Positions 1 through 8,108 of a stretch of 64,000 nucleotides of DNA are shown piece after piece. Position 1 is the first letter of the stretch, and each line of letters begins with the position of its first letter. The stretch is from Vibrio algarum (GTDB lineage: Bacteria > Pseudomonadota > Gammaproteobacteria > Enterobacterales > Vibrionaceae), in NCBI RefSeq assembly GCF_028204155.1, contig NZ_JAQLOI010000003.1:1054001-1118000 (forward strand). The letters are read 5' to 3'. The translations under genes and the position numbers were made by a program. The notes beneath the pieces are model-generated. The model was given only the letters and a program-made list of their open reading frames with translations, did not search any database and had not been told where the DNA came from.

Positions 1-833
1 ACCGATTCCAGAATAATATTAGGAAGCTGTTTGATAGAAACTTCGCGGTAGAAGACAAAAGCAAGAATCAAGGTATACACCACCGCTATTGCTGATGCTT
101 CTGTCGCGGTGAAGATACCGCCAATAATACCGCCCATAATCACAATAATTAGGCCAAGGCTTGGCAGTGCGTCTAGTGTTTTTTTAACGACTTCAGAAGT
201 GGATGGTTTGGCTGAAACCGGGTATCCCCGCTTTTTAGCGATGAAACCAGCAACCATCATAAGGCTCAGTCCCATAATCATCCCAGGAATATATCCCGCA
301 AGGAATAGTGCCCCGATAGAGGTACCGCCAGAAATAAGGGAATAAACAATGAAGGTGTTACTCGGTGGAATCAGTAGACCCGTAGGGCAAGATGTAATGT
401 TGACAGCAGCCGAGTACGCTGGATCGTAGCCTTCTTTCTTCTGCAATGGAGACATGGTGCCACCCACCGCTGCGGCAGAGGCCACCGCTGACCCTGAAAT
501 TGCACCAAACATCATATTGGCTATCACGTTTACGTGAGCAAGTGAGCCCGGTAACCTGCCACCTAGCACCTTGGCGAATTCGATTAGCCGGATTGCGATG
601 CCGCCTTGGTTCATAATATTACCCGCTAAGATAAAAAACGGGATTGCGAGTAGTGCGAAACTGTCGAGGCCAGAGGCCATTTTCTGAGAAATAACCGCAA
701 TCGCGGCATCAAAGGGTAGCTGCAATAAAATCGTAAGTAGTGAAGCAACACCAATCGCGAATGAGATTGGCACGCCAATCCCGAGAAATACAAAAAAACT
801 ACCAAACAATACAATAATAACCTGCCATTCCAT
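1..833 (-). CDS. dctM: TRAP transporter large permease (DctM family), C-terminus cut by window edge
   Basis: This is the twelve-helix membrane subunit of a tripartite TRAP transporter, which couples sodium-driven transport to a periplasmic binding protein. The protein starts MEWQVIIVLFGSFF at an ATG preceded by AGGAG seven bases upstream. It continues through long hydrophobic segments and family-typical stretches such as FALLAIPFFILAGNIMNQGG and AAVGGTMSPLQKKEGYD. The frame stays open to base 1, so the C-terminal part lies outside the window. It sits 25 bp downstream of the small permease on the same strand, and the binding protein gene diverges from the pair. Sugar-acid (hexuronate) transport is inferred from the adjacent uxuA and its regulator. 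Confidence 0.93.
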   Translation of the reverse strand, partial: MEWQVIIVLFGSFFVFLGIGVPISFAIGVASLLTILLQLPFDAAIAVISQKMASGLDSFALLAIPFFILAGNIMNQGGIAIRLIEFAKVLGGRLPGSLAHVNVIANMMFGAISGSAVASAAAVGGTMSPLQKKEGYDPAYSAAVNITSCPTGLLIPPSNTFIVYSLISGGTSIGALFLAGYIPGMIMGLSLMMVAGFIAKKRGYPVSAKPSTSEVVKKTLDALPSLGLIIVIMGGIIGGIFTATEASAIAVVYTLILAFVFYREVSIKQLPNIILES

Positions 834-858
834 TAGGCTTCTCCTGATATAAGTTGAG

Positions 859-1356
859 TTAGCCGTTGACAGGCTTATTGATAAGGGACAGGTTCTTCAT
901 AAAATCTTCTAATAGATAGATCATCATAAAGAAACCGGAAATAGGTATTGCAGCGTAGATTAGGCCCATTTCAATGCCTAAAGCGGGAGAAACTTGACCA
1001 GTCGAGAGGGTTTTCAGCATAAGCGAACCTCCGCCATATACCATGATAACGCCAGCAAAAATAATGCTGATGATATTGATAACTAAGTGAAGACGAGCTT
1101 GCTTTGACGGGTTGTGTTCCAGTTTCATAGAGAGTAGGTCGATAGCGAGGTGGCGTTTTTTTCCTAGTGTATAAGCCGCGCCCATCAATCCGACCCAAAT
1201 AAATAGGAAACGAGCAACTTCATCTGTCATTGTACTCGGAGCGTTAAGCACATATCGAGAGAATACCTGCCACACAACACACAACACTAAGAAGCTGCTG
1301 AGTGAGATACAGAACATAGACAGAGATTTATCCATCACTGAAATTAGCTTTTTCAT
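859..1356 (-). CDS. dctQ: TRAP transporter small permease (DctQ family)
   Basis: This is the four-helix small membrane subunit of the TRAP transporter (165 aa, usual for the family). It has four hydrophobic segments and the typical sequence RFLFIWVGLMGAAYTLGKKR near residue 50. I chose the ATG at 1356 (MKKLISVMDKS) because GGAAGAG lies just upstream. The longer frame would begin at a TTG inside that ribosome binding site. The gene is first in a leftward dctQ-dctM operon, divergent from dctP. Confidence 0.93.
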   Translation of the reverse strand: MKKLISVMDKSLSMFCISLSSFLVLCVVWQVFSRYVLNAPSTMTDEVARFLFIWVGLMGAAYTLGKKRHLAIDLLSMKLEHNPSKQARLHLVINIISIIFAGVIMVYGGGSLMLKTLSTGQVSPALGIEMGLIYAAIPISGFFMMIYLLEDFMKNLSLINKPVNG

Positions 1357-1721
1357 TGTCTCTTCCAAATTAATATTTTGAGTGATTGTATTTTTACCGT
1401 AATGAACACGGCCAATGTATTTAGGTATGAACCTAGTTGACTAGCTATTTTCCACAACGGACAAAATATTTTCCGGATTATATTCTCATAACTGTTTGGA
1501 CCAAGAGAGCTAGATCACATATAATTGGTCCGGCCAATTTGAGTTAAATTGTTTGTGAGGTAGGTCAAGTTGTGGGTTATTTTAAATTGTATTGCAAAAG
1601 ATGTTGGTCCAAATTGTCGGGGCAATAACGTGGACGTACAAAAAGTCGACTATAAAAAGTAACGGAATTAATCATACTTAACCCCGGTTCAATACTCATA
1701 TAAATGAGAATGGAGAATACT
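1357..1721. promoter_or_regulatory. Divergent promoter region between dctQM and dctP
   Basis: This 365-bp gene-free stretch must hold the promoters of both arms of the TRAP locus. It contains three GntR-type palindromes, annotated separately. A CRP-like element, TGTGA-N6-TCAAG, lies at 1554-1569, and a TCACA lies at 1515-1519. A further half-site, CGGCCAAT, lies near 1409-1416. Catabolite control by CRP is inferred and not shown. Confidence 0.6.
1496..1612. promoter_or_regulatory. Cluster of three candidate GntR/UxuR operators
   Basis: Three copies of one palindromic motif lie within 117 bp: TTGGACCAA at 1496-1504, AATTGGTCCGGCCAATT at 1523-1539 and TTGGTCCAA at 1604-1612. The middle copy is a 17-bp palindrome with a single mismatched arm pair. 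The pattern TTGGT-n-ACCAA is typical of FadR/UxuR/ExuR-type GntR regulators. The regulator gene at 2926 is the obvious candidate to bind here; that link is inference. Confidence 0.6.
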
Positions 1722-2708
1722 ATGTTTGGGAATAAAACTGCTGTTGCAACACTTATCGCTTGTGCGGTTGCAGCAACTGCCTCTCTACCAACTTATGCAG
1801 CAACTACATTTAAGCTAAGCCATAACCAGGACAGAACCCACCCTGTTCATAAATCAATGCAGTTTATGGCTGATGAAGTGAAAAAATTGACAGATGGCGA
1901 AGTTAAAATTCGTATCTATCCTAATGGTCAGTTGGGTACTCAACGTGAATCTATGGAGCTTATGCAAAATGGTGCATTAGACATGGTGAAGTCGAACGCA
2001 AGTGAAATGGAATCATTTGAACCTGCTTACGGCGCATTCAATATCCCTTACATTTTCCGTGACCGTGACCATTACTATCGTGCAATGGAAGGTGAAGTAG
2101 GTCAGAAAATTCTAAGTACTTCTTATGATAAAGGCTTTATTGGTCTGACTTATTATGATGGTGGCTCACGCAGCTTCTACGCAAACAAAGAAATCAATAG
2201 CCCAGCAGATTTAGCGGGTCTAAAAATCCGTGTTCAACCAAGTCCGACAGCAGTAAACATGATTAAGTTAATGGGTGGTTCGCCTACACCTTTAGCTTAT
2301 GGTGAACTTTATACTGCATTGCAACAAGGCGTTGTAGATGGTGCTGAAAACAACCCAACAGCATTAACGAACTCACGTCACGGTGAAGTGGCAAAAGTAT
2401 ACAGCTTAGACGAACACACGATGATCCCTGATGTGTTATTAATCTCTTCTAAAGCGTGGGACAAGCTAACAAAAGAAGAGCAAGAAGCAGTTAAGAAAGC
2501 GGCTGATGACTCTATGGCTTACCACAAAGTACTGTGGAAAGAGATGACCGATGCTGCTGTAGAAAAAGCGAAAGAATCAATGAATGTAAAAGTTGTTCAA
2601 GTTGAAAAACAACCGTTTATCGATGCTGTTAAACCAATGCATGACGAAGCACTTAAAAACCCTGCAATTGCAGAGTACGTGAAAGGCATAGATGCTCTAG
2701 CGAAGTAA
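1722..2708 (+). CDS. dctP: TRAP transporter periplasmic solute-binding protein (DctP family)
   Basis: This is the extracytoplasmic binding subunit that delivers substrate to DctQM. The chosen start, MFGNKTAVATL, follows GGAG at 1712-1715 and opens a clear signal peptide cleaved after LPTYA. An in-frame ATG at 1704 is upstream of that site. DctP hallmarks are visible, including LGTQRESMELMQNGALDM, the conserved arginine in LKIRVQPSPTAVNMI, and YGELYTALQQGVVDGAENNP. The mature length of about 300 aa is normal. A hexuronate or related sugar acid is the likely ligand because uxuA follows, but the sequence alone does not prove the substrate. Confidence 0.93.
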   Translation: MFGNKTAVATLIACAVAATASLPTYAATTFKLSHNQDRTHPVHKSMQFMADEVKKLTDGEVKIRIYPNGQLGTQRESMELMQNGALDMVKSNASEMESFEPAYGAFNIPYIFRDRDHYYRAMEGEVGQKILSTSYDKGFIGLTYYDGGSRSFYANKEINSPADLAGLKIRVQPSPTAVNMIKLMGGSPTPLAYGELYTALQQGVVDGAENNPTALTNSRHGEVAKVYSLDEHTMIPDVLLISSKAWDKLTKEEQEAVKKAADDSMAYHKVLWKEMTDAAVEKAKESMNVKVVQVEKQPFIDAVKPMHDEALKNPAIAEYVKGIDALAK

Positions 2709-2715
2709 TATTAGA

Positions 2716-2741
2716 TAGGGGCTTTAACAGGCCCCTAATTT
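2716..2741 (+). terminator. Rho-independent terminator after dctP
   Basis: A perfect 7-bp stem, TAGGGGC/GCCCCTA, encloses an eight-base loop. It is followed by AATTTT, eight bases after the dctP stop codon. Confidence 0.8.
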
Positions 2742-2925
2742 TAAAACAAACGAGTATAAGAGGCTGTATCTATTTCTTCATTCTTATGTATGCAGAAAAA
2801 CATATAGGTTTTTTGATTCAAAAGTAGTACCTGACATACCAATTTATTGAGGATTCGATAATTGCTGATATGATGTCAGGCCAAAATTCTCTGAGTGAAA
2901 TTAGAACAATAGGTTTGATGTAGAC

Positions 2926-3696
2926 ATGACAAATACTAAGCGCCTATACCAGCAGATAGGTCAAAAACTAAAAGATAAAATTGCCGCAGGCGACTTTAAG
3001 GTTGGGGAAAAACTCCCACCGGAAAGAGAGATTGCCGAGCAAATGGAAGTCAGTCGTTCCGTGATCCGTGAATCACTCATAATGTTAGAACTACAAAATA
3101 TTGTGAAAGTACGCAAGGGCTCCGGTGTTTTCGTTATTAATACTCCTGATGATGCTCAAAAGTTGATGAAAGAGCAGCAGAAGCTCGAAATTGACGCAGA
3201 AGATGATGATGACGTGGGTCCGTTTGAGATGTTGCAAGCGCGACAATTTTTAGAAAGTCGAATAGCGGAATTTGCAGCTGCTCAAGTAACCAAAAGTGAC
3301 ATCTCTAAGTTGAGAGAAGCTCTAGATATGGAGCGTAAGCACTTAGATGACAATTGCCTCGATTATGACGGCGATGAGATGTTTCATATTGTGATTGCAG
3401 AAGCGACTCAGAATAGTGTGCTTTGCGACATGGTTAAAGAGCTTTGGGTTCGTCGTGAAAAAAGCTCTATGTGGCGTCAATTGCATGAAAGGATTTCAAA
3501 TCAAGATTATCGCAGACGGTGGTTAGCTGACCATGAAAAGATTTATAGAGCATTGGTACGTAAAGATCCGACCGCTGCGCGAGAGGCTATGTGGCTTCAT
3601 TTAGAAAATGTAAAACAGACTCTATTTGACTTGTCGGATGTTGATGATCCGAAATTTGATGGTTTTTTGTTTAACTCTTATCCAGTAACAAATTAG
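2926..3696 (+). CDS. GntR-family regulator, FadR subfamily, UxuR/ExuR-like
   Basis: This 256-aa transcription factor has an N-terminal winged helix (residues 6-76). The DNA-binding stretch GEKLPPEREIAEQMEVSRSV is followed by IRESLIMLELQNIVKVRKG, closely resembling enteric ExuR/UxuR. The C-terminal all-helical FCD ligand domain contains the metal-binding type histidines (MFHIVIAEA and WLHLENV). The gene lies between dctP and uxuA, each in its own transcription unit on the same strand. It probably represses the hexuronate genes until an intermediate binds, using the palindromes at 1496-1612. An acidic linker (EIDAEDDDDVGP) separates the two domains. Confidence 0.88.
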   Translation: MTNTKRLYQQIGQKLKDKIAAGDFKVGEKLPPEREIAEQMEVSRSVIRESLIMLELQNIVKVRKGSGVFVINTPDDAQKLMKEQQKLEIDAEDDDDVGPFEMLQARQFLESRIAEFAAAQVTKSDISKLREALDMERKHLDDNCLDYDGDEMFHIVIAEATQNSVLCDMVKELWVRREKSSMWRQLHERISNQDYRRRWLADHEKIYRALVRKDPTAAREAMWLHLENVKQTLFDLSDVDDPKFDGFLFNSYPVTN

Positions 3697-3779
3697 AACA
3701 ATAAAACGCTAGTAAACAATCGTGTTTCTCACGAACTTTGTTTGGTATTAAAGCTCAGAATTTTTGAAAGGTGAAGGTT

Positions 3780-4979
3780 ATGGAACAGACATGGCGTTGG
3801 TACGGTCCAAATGATCCCGTATCGTTAAATGATATCCGCCAAGCAGGTGCAACAGGCGTAGTAACAGCGCTGCACCATATTCCCAATGGGGAAGTTTGGA
3901 GTATTGAAGAGATACAAAAGCGTAAAACGCTACTAGAAAATAACAGTCTAACTTGGTCTGTTGTTGAGAGTGTTCCTGTACACGAGGAGATAAAAACTCG
4001 CACAGGTGACTACGCTAAGTGGATAGAAAATTATCGTATCTCTTTAGAAAACTTAGCGAAATGTGGTATCGATACTGTCTGTTATAATTTCATGCCCGTA
4101 TTGGATTGGACTCGAACGGACTTAGAGTTTGAATTGCCAGATGGCTCAAGAGCACTGCGTTTTGACCAGATAGCCTTTGCAGCATTTGAACTGCATATCT
4201 TAAAGCGTCCCGGCGCACCTGCCGATTATTCAGAGCAAGATCAAGCAGAAGCTCAAGCTTATTTCGATAATATGAGTCAAGCAGATGTCGATAAGCTGAC
4301 GGCGAATATCATTGCAGGTTTACCTGGTGCAGAAGAAGGTTATACGCTTGATGAATTTCAAGCACGACTAGACACTTATAAAGGTATCAGCAAAGATAAT
4401 CTGCGTGAGCATATGGCGCTGTTTCTTAAGGAACTGATGCCAGTTTGTGACCAATATGGTCTTAAGCTTGCGGTGCATCCCGATGATCCTCCGCGTCCTA
4501 TTCTCGGTTTACCCCGTATTGTCTCTACCATTGATGATATTGGTTGGTTAACAAAAGAAGTACCGAGCCAAATGAATGGCATTACAATGTGTACAGGGTC
4601 TTATGGTGTTCGTGGTGACAATGATCTGGTTAATATGATTAAGCAGTATGGCGATAGGATTTATTTTACGCACCTACGTTCTACCCAGCGTGAAGAGAAC
4701 CAAATGAGCTTCCATGAAGCTGCTCATTTATCTGGTGACGTTGATATGTACAATGTTGTCATGGCACTCTTAGAAGAAGAAAACCGCCGTAAGCAACAGG
4801 GTGAGACACGCTTAATTCCAATGCGTCCAGACCATGGCCACCAGATGATTGATGATCTCAATAAAAAAACCAATCCGGGTTATTCATGTATTGGTCGTTT
4901 GAAAGGACTGGCTGAAATCAGAGGGCTTGAAGTGGCTTTGCAGCGCTCATTCTTTGATAAACCCAATGCTAAAAAATAA
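3780..4979 (+). CDS. uxuA: Mannonate dehydratase
   Basis: UxuA converts D-mannonate to 2-keto-3-deoxygluconate in the cytoplasm, in the glucuronate branch of hexuronate catabolism. The 399-aa product starts MEQTWRWYGPNDPVSL and stays nearly collinear with enteric UxuA, with MPVLDWTRTDLEF, AVHPDDPPRPILGLPRI, TMCTGSYGVR, FTHLRST and MRPDHGHQM. It includes the metal-binding histidines and the conserved acidic residues. I preferred the ATG at 3780, with AAAGGTGAAGG upstream, over the GTG at 3771 that lies within that ribosome binding site. The gene appears monocistronic and ends at a strong terminator. UxuB and KDG kinase genes are not in the window. Confidence 0.97.
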   Translation: MEQTWRWYGPNDPVSLNDIRQAGATGVVTALHHIPNGEVWSIEEIQKRKTLLENNSLTWSVVESVPVHEEIKTRTGDYAKWIENYRISLENLAKCGIDTVCYNFMPVLDWTRTDLEFELPDGSRALRFDQIAFAAFELHILKRPGAPADYSEQDQAEAQAYFDNMSQADVDKLTANIIAGLPGAEEGYTLDEFQARLDTYKGISKDNLREHMALFLKELMPVCDQYGLKLAVHPDDPPRPILGLPRIVSTIDDIGWLTKEVPSQMNGITMCTGSYGVRGDNDLVNMIKQYGDRIYFTHLRSTQREENQMSFHEAAHLSGDVDMYNVVMALLEEENRRKQQGETRLIPMRPDHGHQMIDDLNKKTNPGYSCIGRLKGLAEIRGLEVALQRSFFDKPNAKK

Positions 4980-5007
4980 TTAATTTTATTCAATACATAC
5001 AAAGAAA

Positions 5008-5037
5008 AACAGCAACCCGAGGGTTGCTGTTTTTTTT
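5008..5037 (+). terminator. Rho-independent terminator after uxuA
   Basis: A perfect 11-bp stem, AACAGCAACCC/GGGTTGCTGTT, with a two-base loop core is followed by a run of Ts. It lies 28 bp after the uxuA stop. Confidence 0.9.
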
Positions 5038-5158
5038 AACAATTACTACCTATTACTCAAAACTCATTACCTATTTGGTAGTAAGCGTGTGTCATTTGTA
5101 GCATTTATAGATTGGTTCTTAACAATTTCTATTACTTTGTACGTGTTACAGTGTTTCT

Positions 5159-5330
5159 GTTACTTTTCACAAAACATACTTAATTTACGATGTTACTTTT
5201 CACGAAATATACTTAATTTACGGTGTTACTAAACTAATTTACTATGTTACTAAGTTAAAATTACGATATTACTAAGTTAAATTACAATGTTACTAAGTTA
5301 ATTTACGATTGTACTAAGTTAAAAAATGCT
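5159..5330. repeat. Tandem array: two 33-bp and five 21/22-bp units
   Basis: Seven head-to-tail degenerate units can be laid out. Two 33-bp units occupy 5159-5191 and 5192-5224 (beginning GTTACTTTTCAC and ending CTTAATTTACG-GT/AT). Five 21/22-bp units occupy 5225-5245, 5246-5267, 5268-5288, 5289-5309 and 5310-5330, with consensus GTTACTAAGTTAATTTACGAT. The long units share both ends with the short ones and carry extra sequence in the middle. The 21-bp period equals two helical turns, as in iteron-like protein-binding arrays. Function unknown. Confidence 0.8.
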
Positions 5331-5359
5331 AATTTAGCATGCGTGTTACATATTTCTAA

Positions 5360-5492
5360 TTTACCAAGTGTAACCTTTTGGAGCTTTACTTGTTACTGCT
5401 AGTTTCAGCAGCGTTGATGTTGCTTTTCTATTTACCAATTGTATTACTGTTTGGAGCTTTTCTAGATTAACTGTTAGTTTCAACAGCTGTGA
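5360..5492. repeat. Diverged direct duplication, period about 71-75 bp
   Basis: Two adjacent copies share the ordered blocks TTACCAA, TTTGGAGCTTT and the AGTTTC(A/G)-ACAG-like block. Copy one spans 5360-5419 and copy two 5431-5492. The offset drifts from 71 to 75 bp because of small indels. Confidence 0.6.
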
Positions 5493-5673
5493 CACACAAC
5501 TAAATTGTAGTGCTAATATGAGTATTGTCAAACTAGCACTATCATTTTTTTTATTAAATCGAAGAAAAACAGGGCGAACATTTACATAACTTATTGGTTT
5601 TATTAATGAAGGTGCTGACAATTAATTAGAGTTTTGATATATATTTAGTAAAACATAATTAAAGGATTAACGA

Positions 5674-6518
5674 ATGGACACGGTCGGTACTAATGCGCTA
5701 GTTGTAGAAGGTGGTGCAATGAGAGGTGTGTTCTCTTGCGGTGTTTTAGACCATTTTTTGTCGGTCGACTTTTCTCCATTCGATAGCTTTTGGGGCGTGT
5801 CTGCTGGTGCATCAAATGTTGCAGCCTATTTGGCTAAAATGCCGGGTAGAAATCTGAAAATCTATTCAGATTACAGCTGTCGAAAAGAGTTCTTCACACC
5901 AGAAAAATTTATTCGTGGAGGCGATCTTTTAGACATAGATTGGCTATGGAAGATCACCATGCAGGATCTGGGTATCGACCTAGATATGATTGAAAAAGAT
6001 GGACGGCCATTTTATTTGGGACTGACCAATAAGGGGACGGGCAAATCAGAATATCATCTGGCGCGGTCGTCAACACTGGTCGAGACAATGAAGGCGAGCA
6101 GTGCGCTCCCTATTATGTATAAACCCGATATAGTCATAAACGGGCAATGTTATGTTGATGGTGGTGCGTCCGATTCTATCCCGGTTGCAGAGGCGATTCG
6201 CCGTGGCGCAAAAAAATTATGGTGCTACGTAGCCGCCCCTATTCCTATAAAAAATCAGCTTCGAAGGCTTCTCTTCTACTTAAGCATGCGTTAAGAAAAT
6301 CCCCCGCGTTAATTGGACCAATGTTAAATCGATCACACCAGTATAATAAAACGCTTGAGTTGATCCGAAATCCGCCATTGGGTGTCGAGATCATAGAAAT
6401 ATGCCCACCTGAATCATTTAAACTTAAACGATTAACTCGGGATCCCGAGCCGTTAATAAAAGGTTATGAACTAGGTATAGAGATTGGAAAAGTAGCGCTA
6501 TTACGTTGGCAAGAATAA
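5674..6518 (+). pseudogene. Patatin-like phospholipase (YjjU-like), broken by one frameshift
   Basis: The product resembles bacterial patatin-like acyl hydrolases. The N-terminal oxyanion motif GGAMRGVFSCGVLDH is followed by the nucleophile elbow GVSAGASN and the aspartate of the dyad in YVDGGASDSIPV. Frame one ends at 6294. The rest of the family sequence continues in the -1 frame (KIMVLRSRPYSYKKSASK) to 6518. The switch falls in a run of seven As at 6210-6216, and adding one A restores a protein of about 281 aa, the usual family length. The run in frame reads A AAA AAA, a classical -1 slippery heptamer, so programmed slippage is a formal alternative. Sequencing error is more likely. Confidence 0.82.
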
Positions 6519-6536
6519 AGATTAACAAGGAAGAGT

Positions 6537-7304
6537 ATGAAAATTAATAGCGTGATGGATGAATATGCAAAGCACGAGAGGGTCGGCATAGAAGTTCCTG
6601 GTTATTCAAAAATGAATCTGGGAAATGTTATCCGTTTTGTTGCACAGCAAGAGTGGGGTAGTTTTGTTTCTTACTACCAACTTAGACCCGATCAACTTGA
6701 AAAGGCGATAGAAAAAGAGATCGAGTTTTTCAAATCGTGTGGTAAGAATTTCGAATGGAAAGTTTATGACACTGATAAACCAAAAGAAATAAAACAATAT
6801 CTTATTCAGCATGGTTTTGAAGAAGGTGAAGCTGAATCTTTCATGCTGATGGATTTGAGCGAGATTGAAGGCTATTTACCAGAGTCAAACGCATGCGTTG
6901 AGGTGACTGATCCAGCAGGCATAAGAGACTATATTTCAGTAGCTGAAAAAGTATGGGGTGGCGACCATAGTGGTCAAGAAGCACACTTGATCGCCAGTAA
7001 GCAAAACGCACCAGAGAATACGTCACTCTATGTTATTTACGAGAACGGTTTAGCGGTTTCGTCGGCCAGAATTGAATACACATCTAATAGCCCCTTTGCC
7101 GGTATTTGGGGTGGTTCAACATTGGAAGATTTCAGAGGTCGAGGTCATTACAGTGCATTGCTTCATAAACGAATTAATGATGCCAAAAAACGCGGAGTAA
7201 AATATTTGACCATCGATGCGTCTGATATGAGCAGGCCAATCGTTGAAAAGTATGGCTTTAGGTTTATAACAACCACTACCCCGTACGAGTACCTAGTAAA
7301 ATAG
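6537..7304 (+). CDS. GNAT-family N-acetyltransferase
   Basis: This 255-aa protein has a C-terminal GNAT fold that transfers an acetyl group from acetyl-CoA. The core begins near residue 130. The acetyl-CoA binding loop is visible as FRGRGHYSALLHKRI (Q/RxxGxG/A type). It is followed by GVKYLTIDASDMSRPIVEKYGF, in which the YGF ending is typical. The N-terminal 120 residues form a separate region that I cannot assign. An AAGGAAGAG ribosome binding site precedes the start, 18 bp after the patatin gene, so the two are probably cotranscribed. Substrate unknown. Confidence 0.82.
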   Translation: MKINSVMDEYAKHERVGIEVPGYSKMNLGNVIRFVAQQEWGSFVSYYQLRPDQLEKAIEKEIEFFKSCGKNFEWKVYDTDKPKEIKQYLIQHGFEEGEAESFMLMDLSEIEGYLPESNACVEVTDPAGIRDYISVAEKVWGGDHSGQEAHLIASKQNAPENTSLYVIYENGLAVSSARIEYTSNSPFAGIWGGSTLEDFRGRGHYSALLHKRINDAKKRGVKYLTIDASDMSRPIVEKYGFRFITTTTPYEYLVK

Positions 7305-7398
7305 AATCTAAAAGCGTTAAAGGCAAAACTGAGTTAGAATGCCCCACTTTATTATTAGGCAATACCTTGATAAACAAAGTTAGGTAAAGACACGCGAT

Positions 7399-7914
7399 AT
7401 GAAAGACACCCATACAATCATTGGATTAATTAACCCTAAAAGCCCTGAAAACGTTGGTAGCGTAATGCGCGCGGCTGGATGCTATCAAGCCGATGGTGTG
7501 AAATATACGGGGCAACGCTATGAGCGTGCGGTCAAATTAGCAACGGATACTAAGTCTGCAAGGCATACTATCCCATTGACCGGTGTAGATTCATTACTTG
7601 ATGATCTACCGTCTGATACAAAGATTGTTTGTGTTGAACTTGCCGAGGGAGCCACGCCGTTGCCGCAATTTCAGCATCCTAAGAAAGCGATTTATATATT
7701 TGGTCCAGAAGACGGTTCTATCAATCAAAAAATCGCCAATAAAGCGGACCATGTTGTGTACGTCCCCACGGTTGGTTGTATGAATCTCGCTGCAACAGTG
7801 AATGTACTTTTATATGACCGTTTAGCAAAAACTGAAAATATAGCGCTGGGGGATGAACTTATCCGCAGCAGTCGTGATAATAACAATAGGCTTCGTGTAA
7901 AAAGCAAGAGTTAA
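7399..7914 (+). CDS. SPOUT (TrmH/SpoU-type) RNA methyltransferase
   Basis: The 171-aa product carries the three motifs of S-adenosylmethionine-dependent SPOUT methyltransferases. Motif 1 is NVGSVMRAAGCYQADGV, motif 2 is IYIFGPEDGSI, and motif 3 is VPTVGCMNLAATVNVLLYDR, whose backbone knot binds the cofactor. The small size and lack of an N-terminal RNA-binding domain resemble TrmL-like single-domain enzymes. The exact RNA target cannot be read from the sequence. It lies alone, with the ABC-F gene downstream. Confidence 0.88.
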   Translation: MKDTHTIIGLINPKSPENVGSVMRAAGCYQADGVKYTGQRYERAVKLATDTKSARHTIPLTGVDSLLDDLPSDTKIVCVELAEGATPLPQFQHPKKAIYIFGPEDGSINQKIANKADHVVYVPTVGCMNLAATVNVLLYDRLAKTENIALGDELIRSSRDNNNRLRVKSKS

Positions 7915-8108
7915 CCATTATTGAACAAAAGATAATTGGTTGATCTGGTTTACCATTACAGAGCTACCTTCTGTGACTTAGGTCTCACATCTATTAATTG
8001 TTCAATAAGTCTGTATAATTCGCCGCCTATTGTTTCTTACTTTCATTTCTGTTGATTTGGCGTCTTTCATTAAGCGATTCGCCAGTCCTAATACCTAGGA
8101 ATATTTCT

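Larger units (their letters stand above)
5041..5673. other. 633-bp AT-rich intergenic region with two repeat families
   Basis: No convincing gene is present. Besides the two repeat features listed separately, only AT-rich sequence is visible. An 86-codon frame on the minus strand overlaps the second repeat but has no family resemblance and no good ribosome binding site, so I did not call it. Confidence 0.7.

Noticed and set aside
5361..5621. 86-codon minus-strand frame in the repeat region
   Set aside because: It overlaps the diverged duplication and has no ribosome binding site and no family resemblance. It is probably a chance frame in AT-rich DNA.
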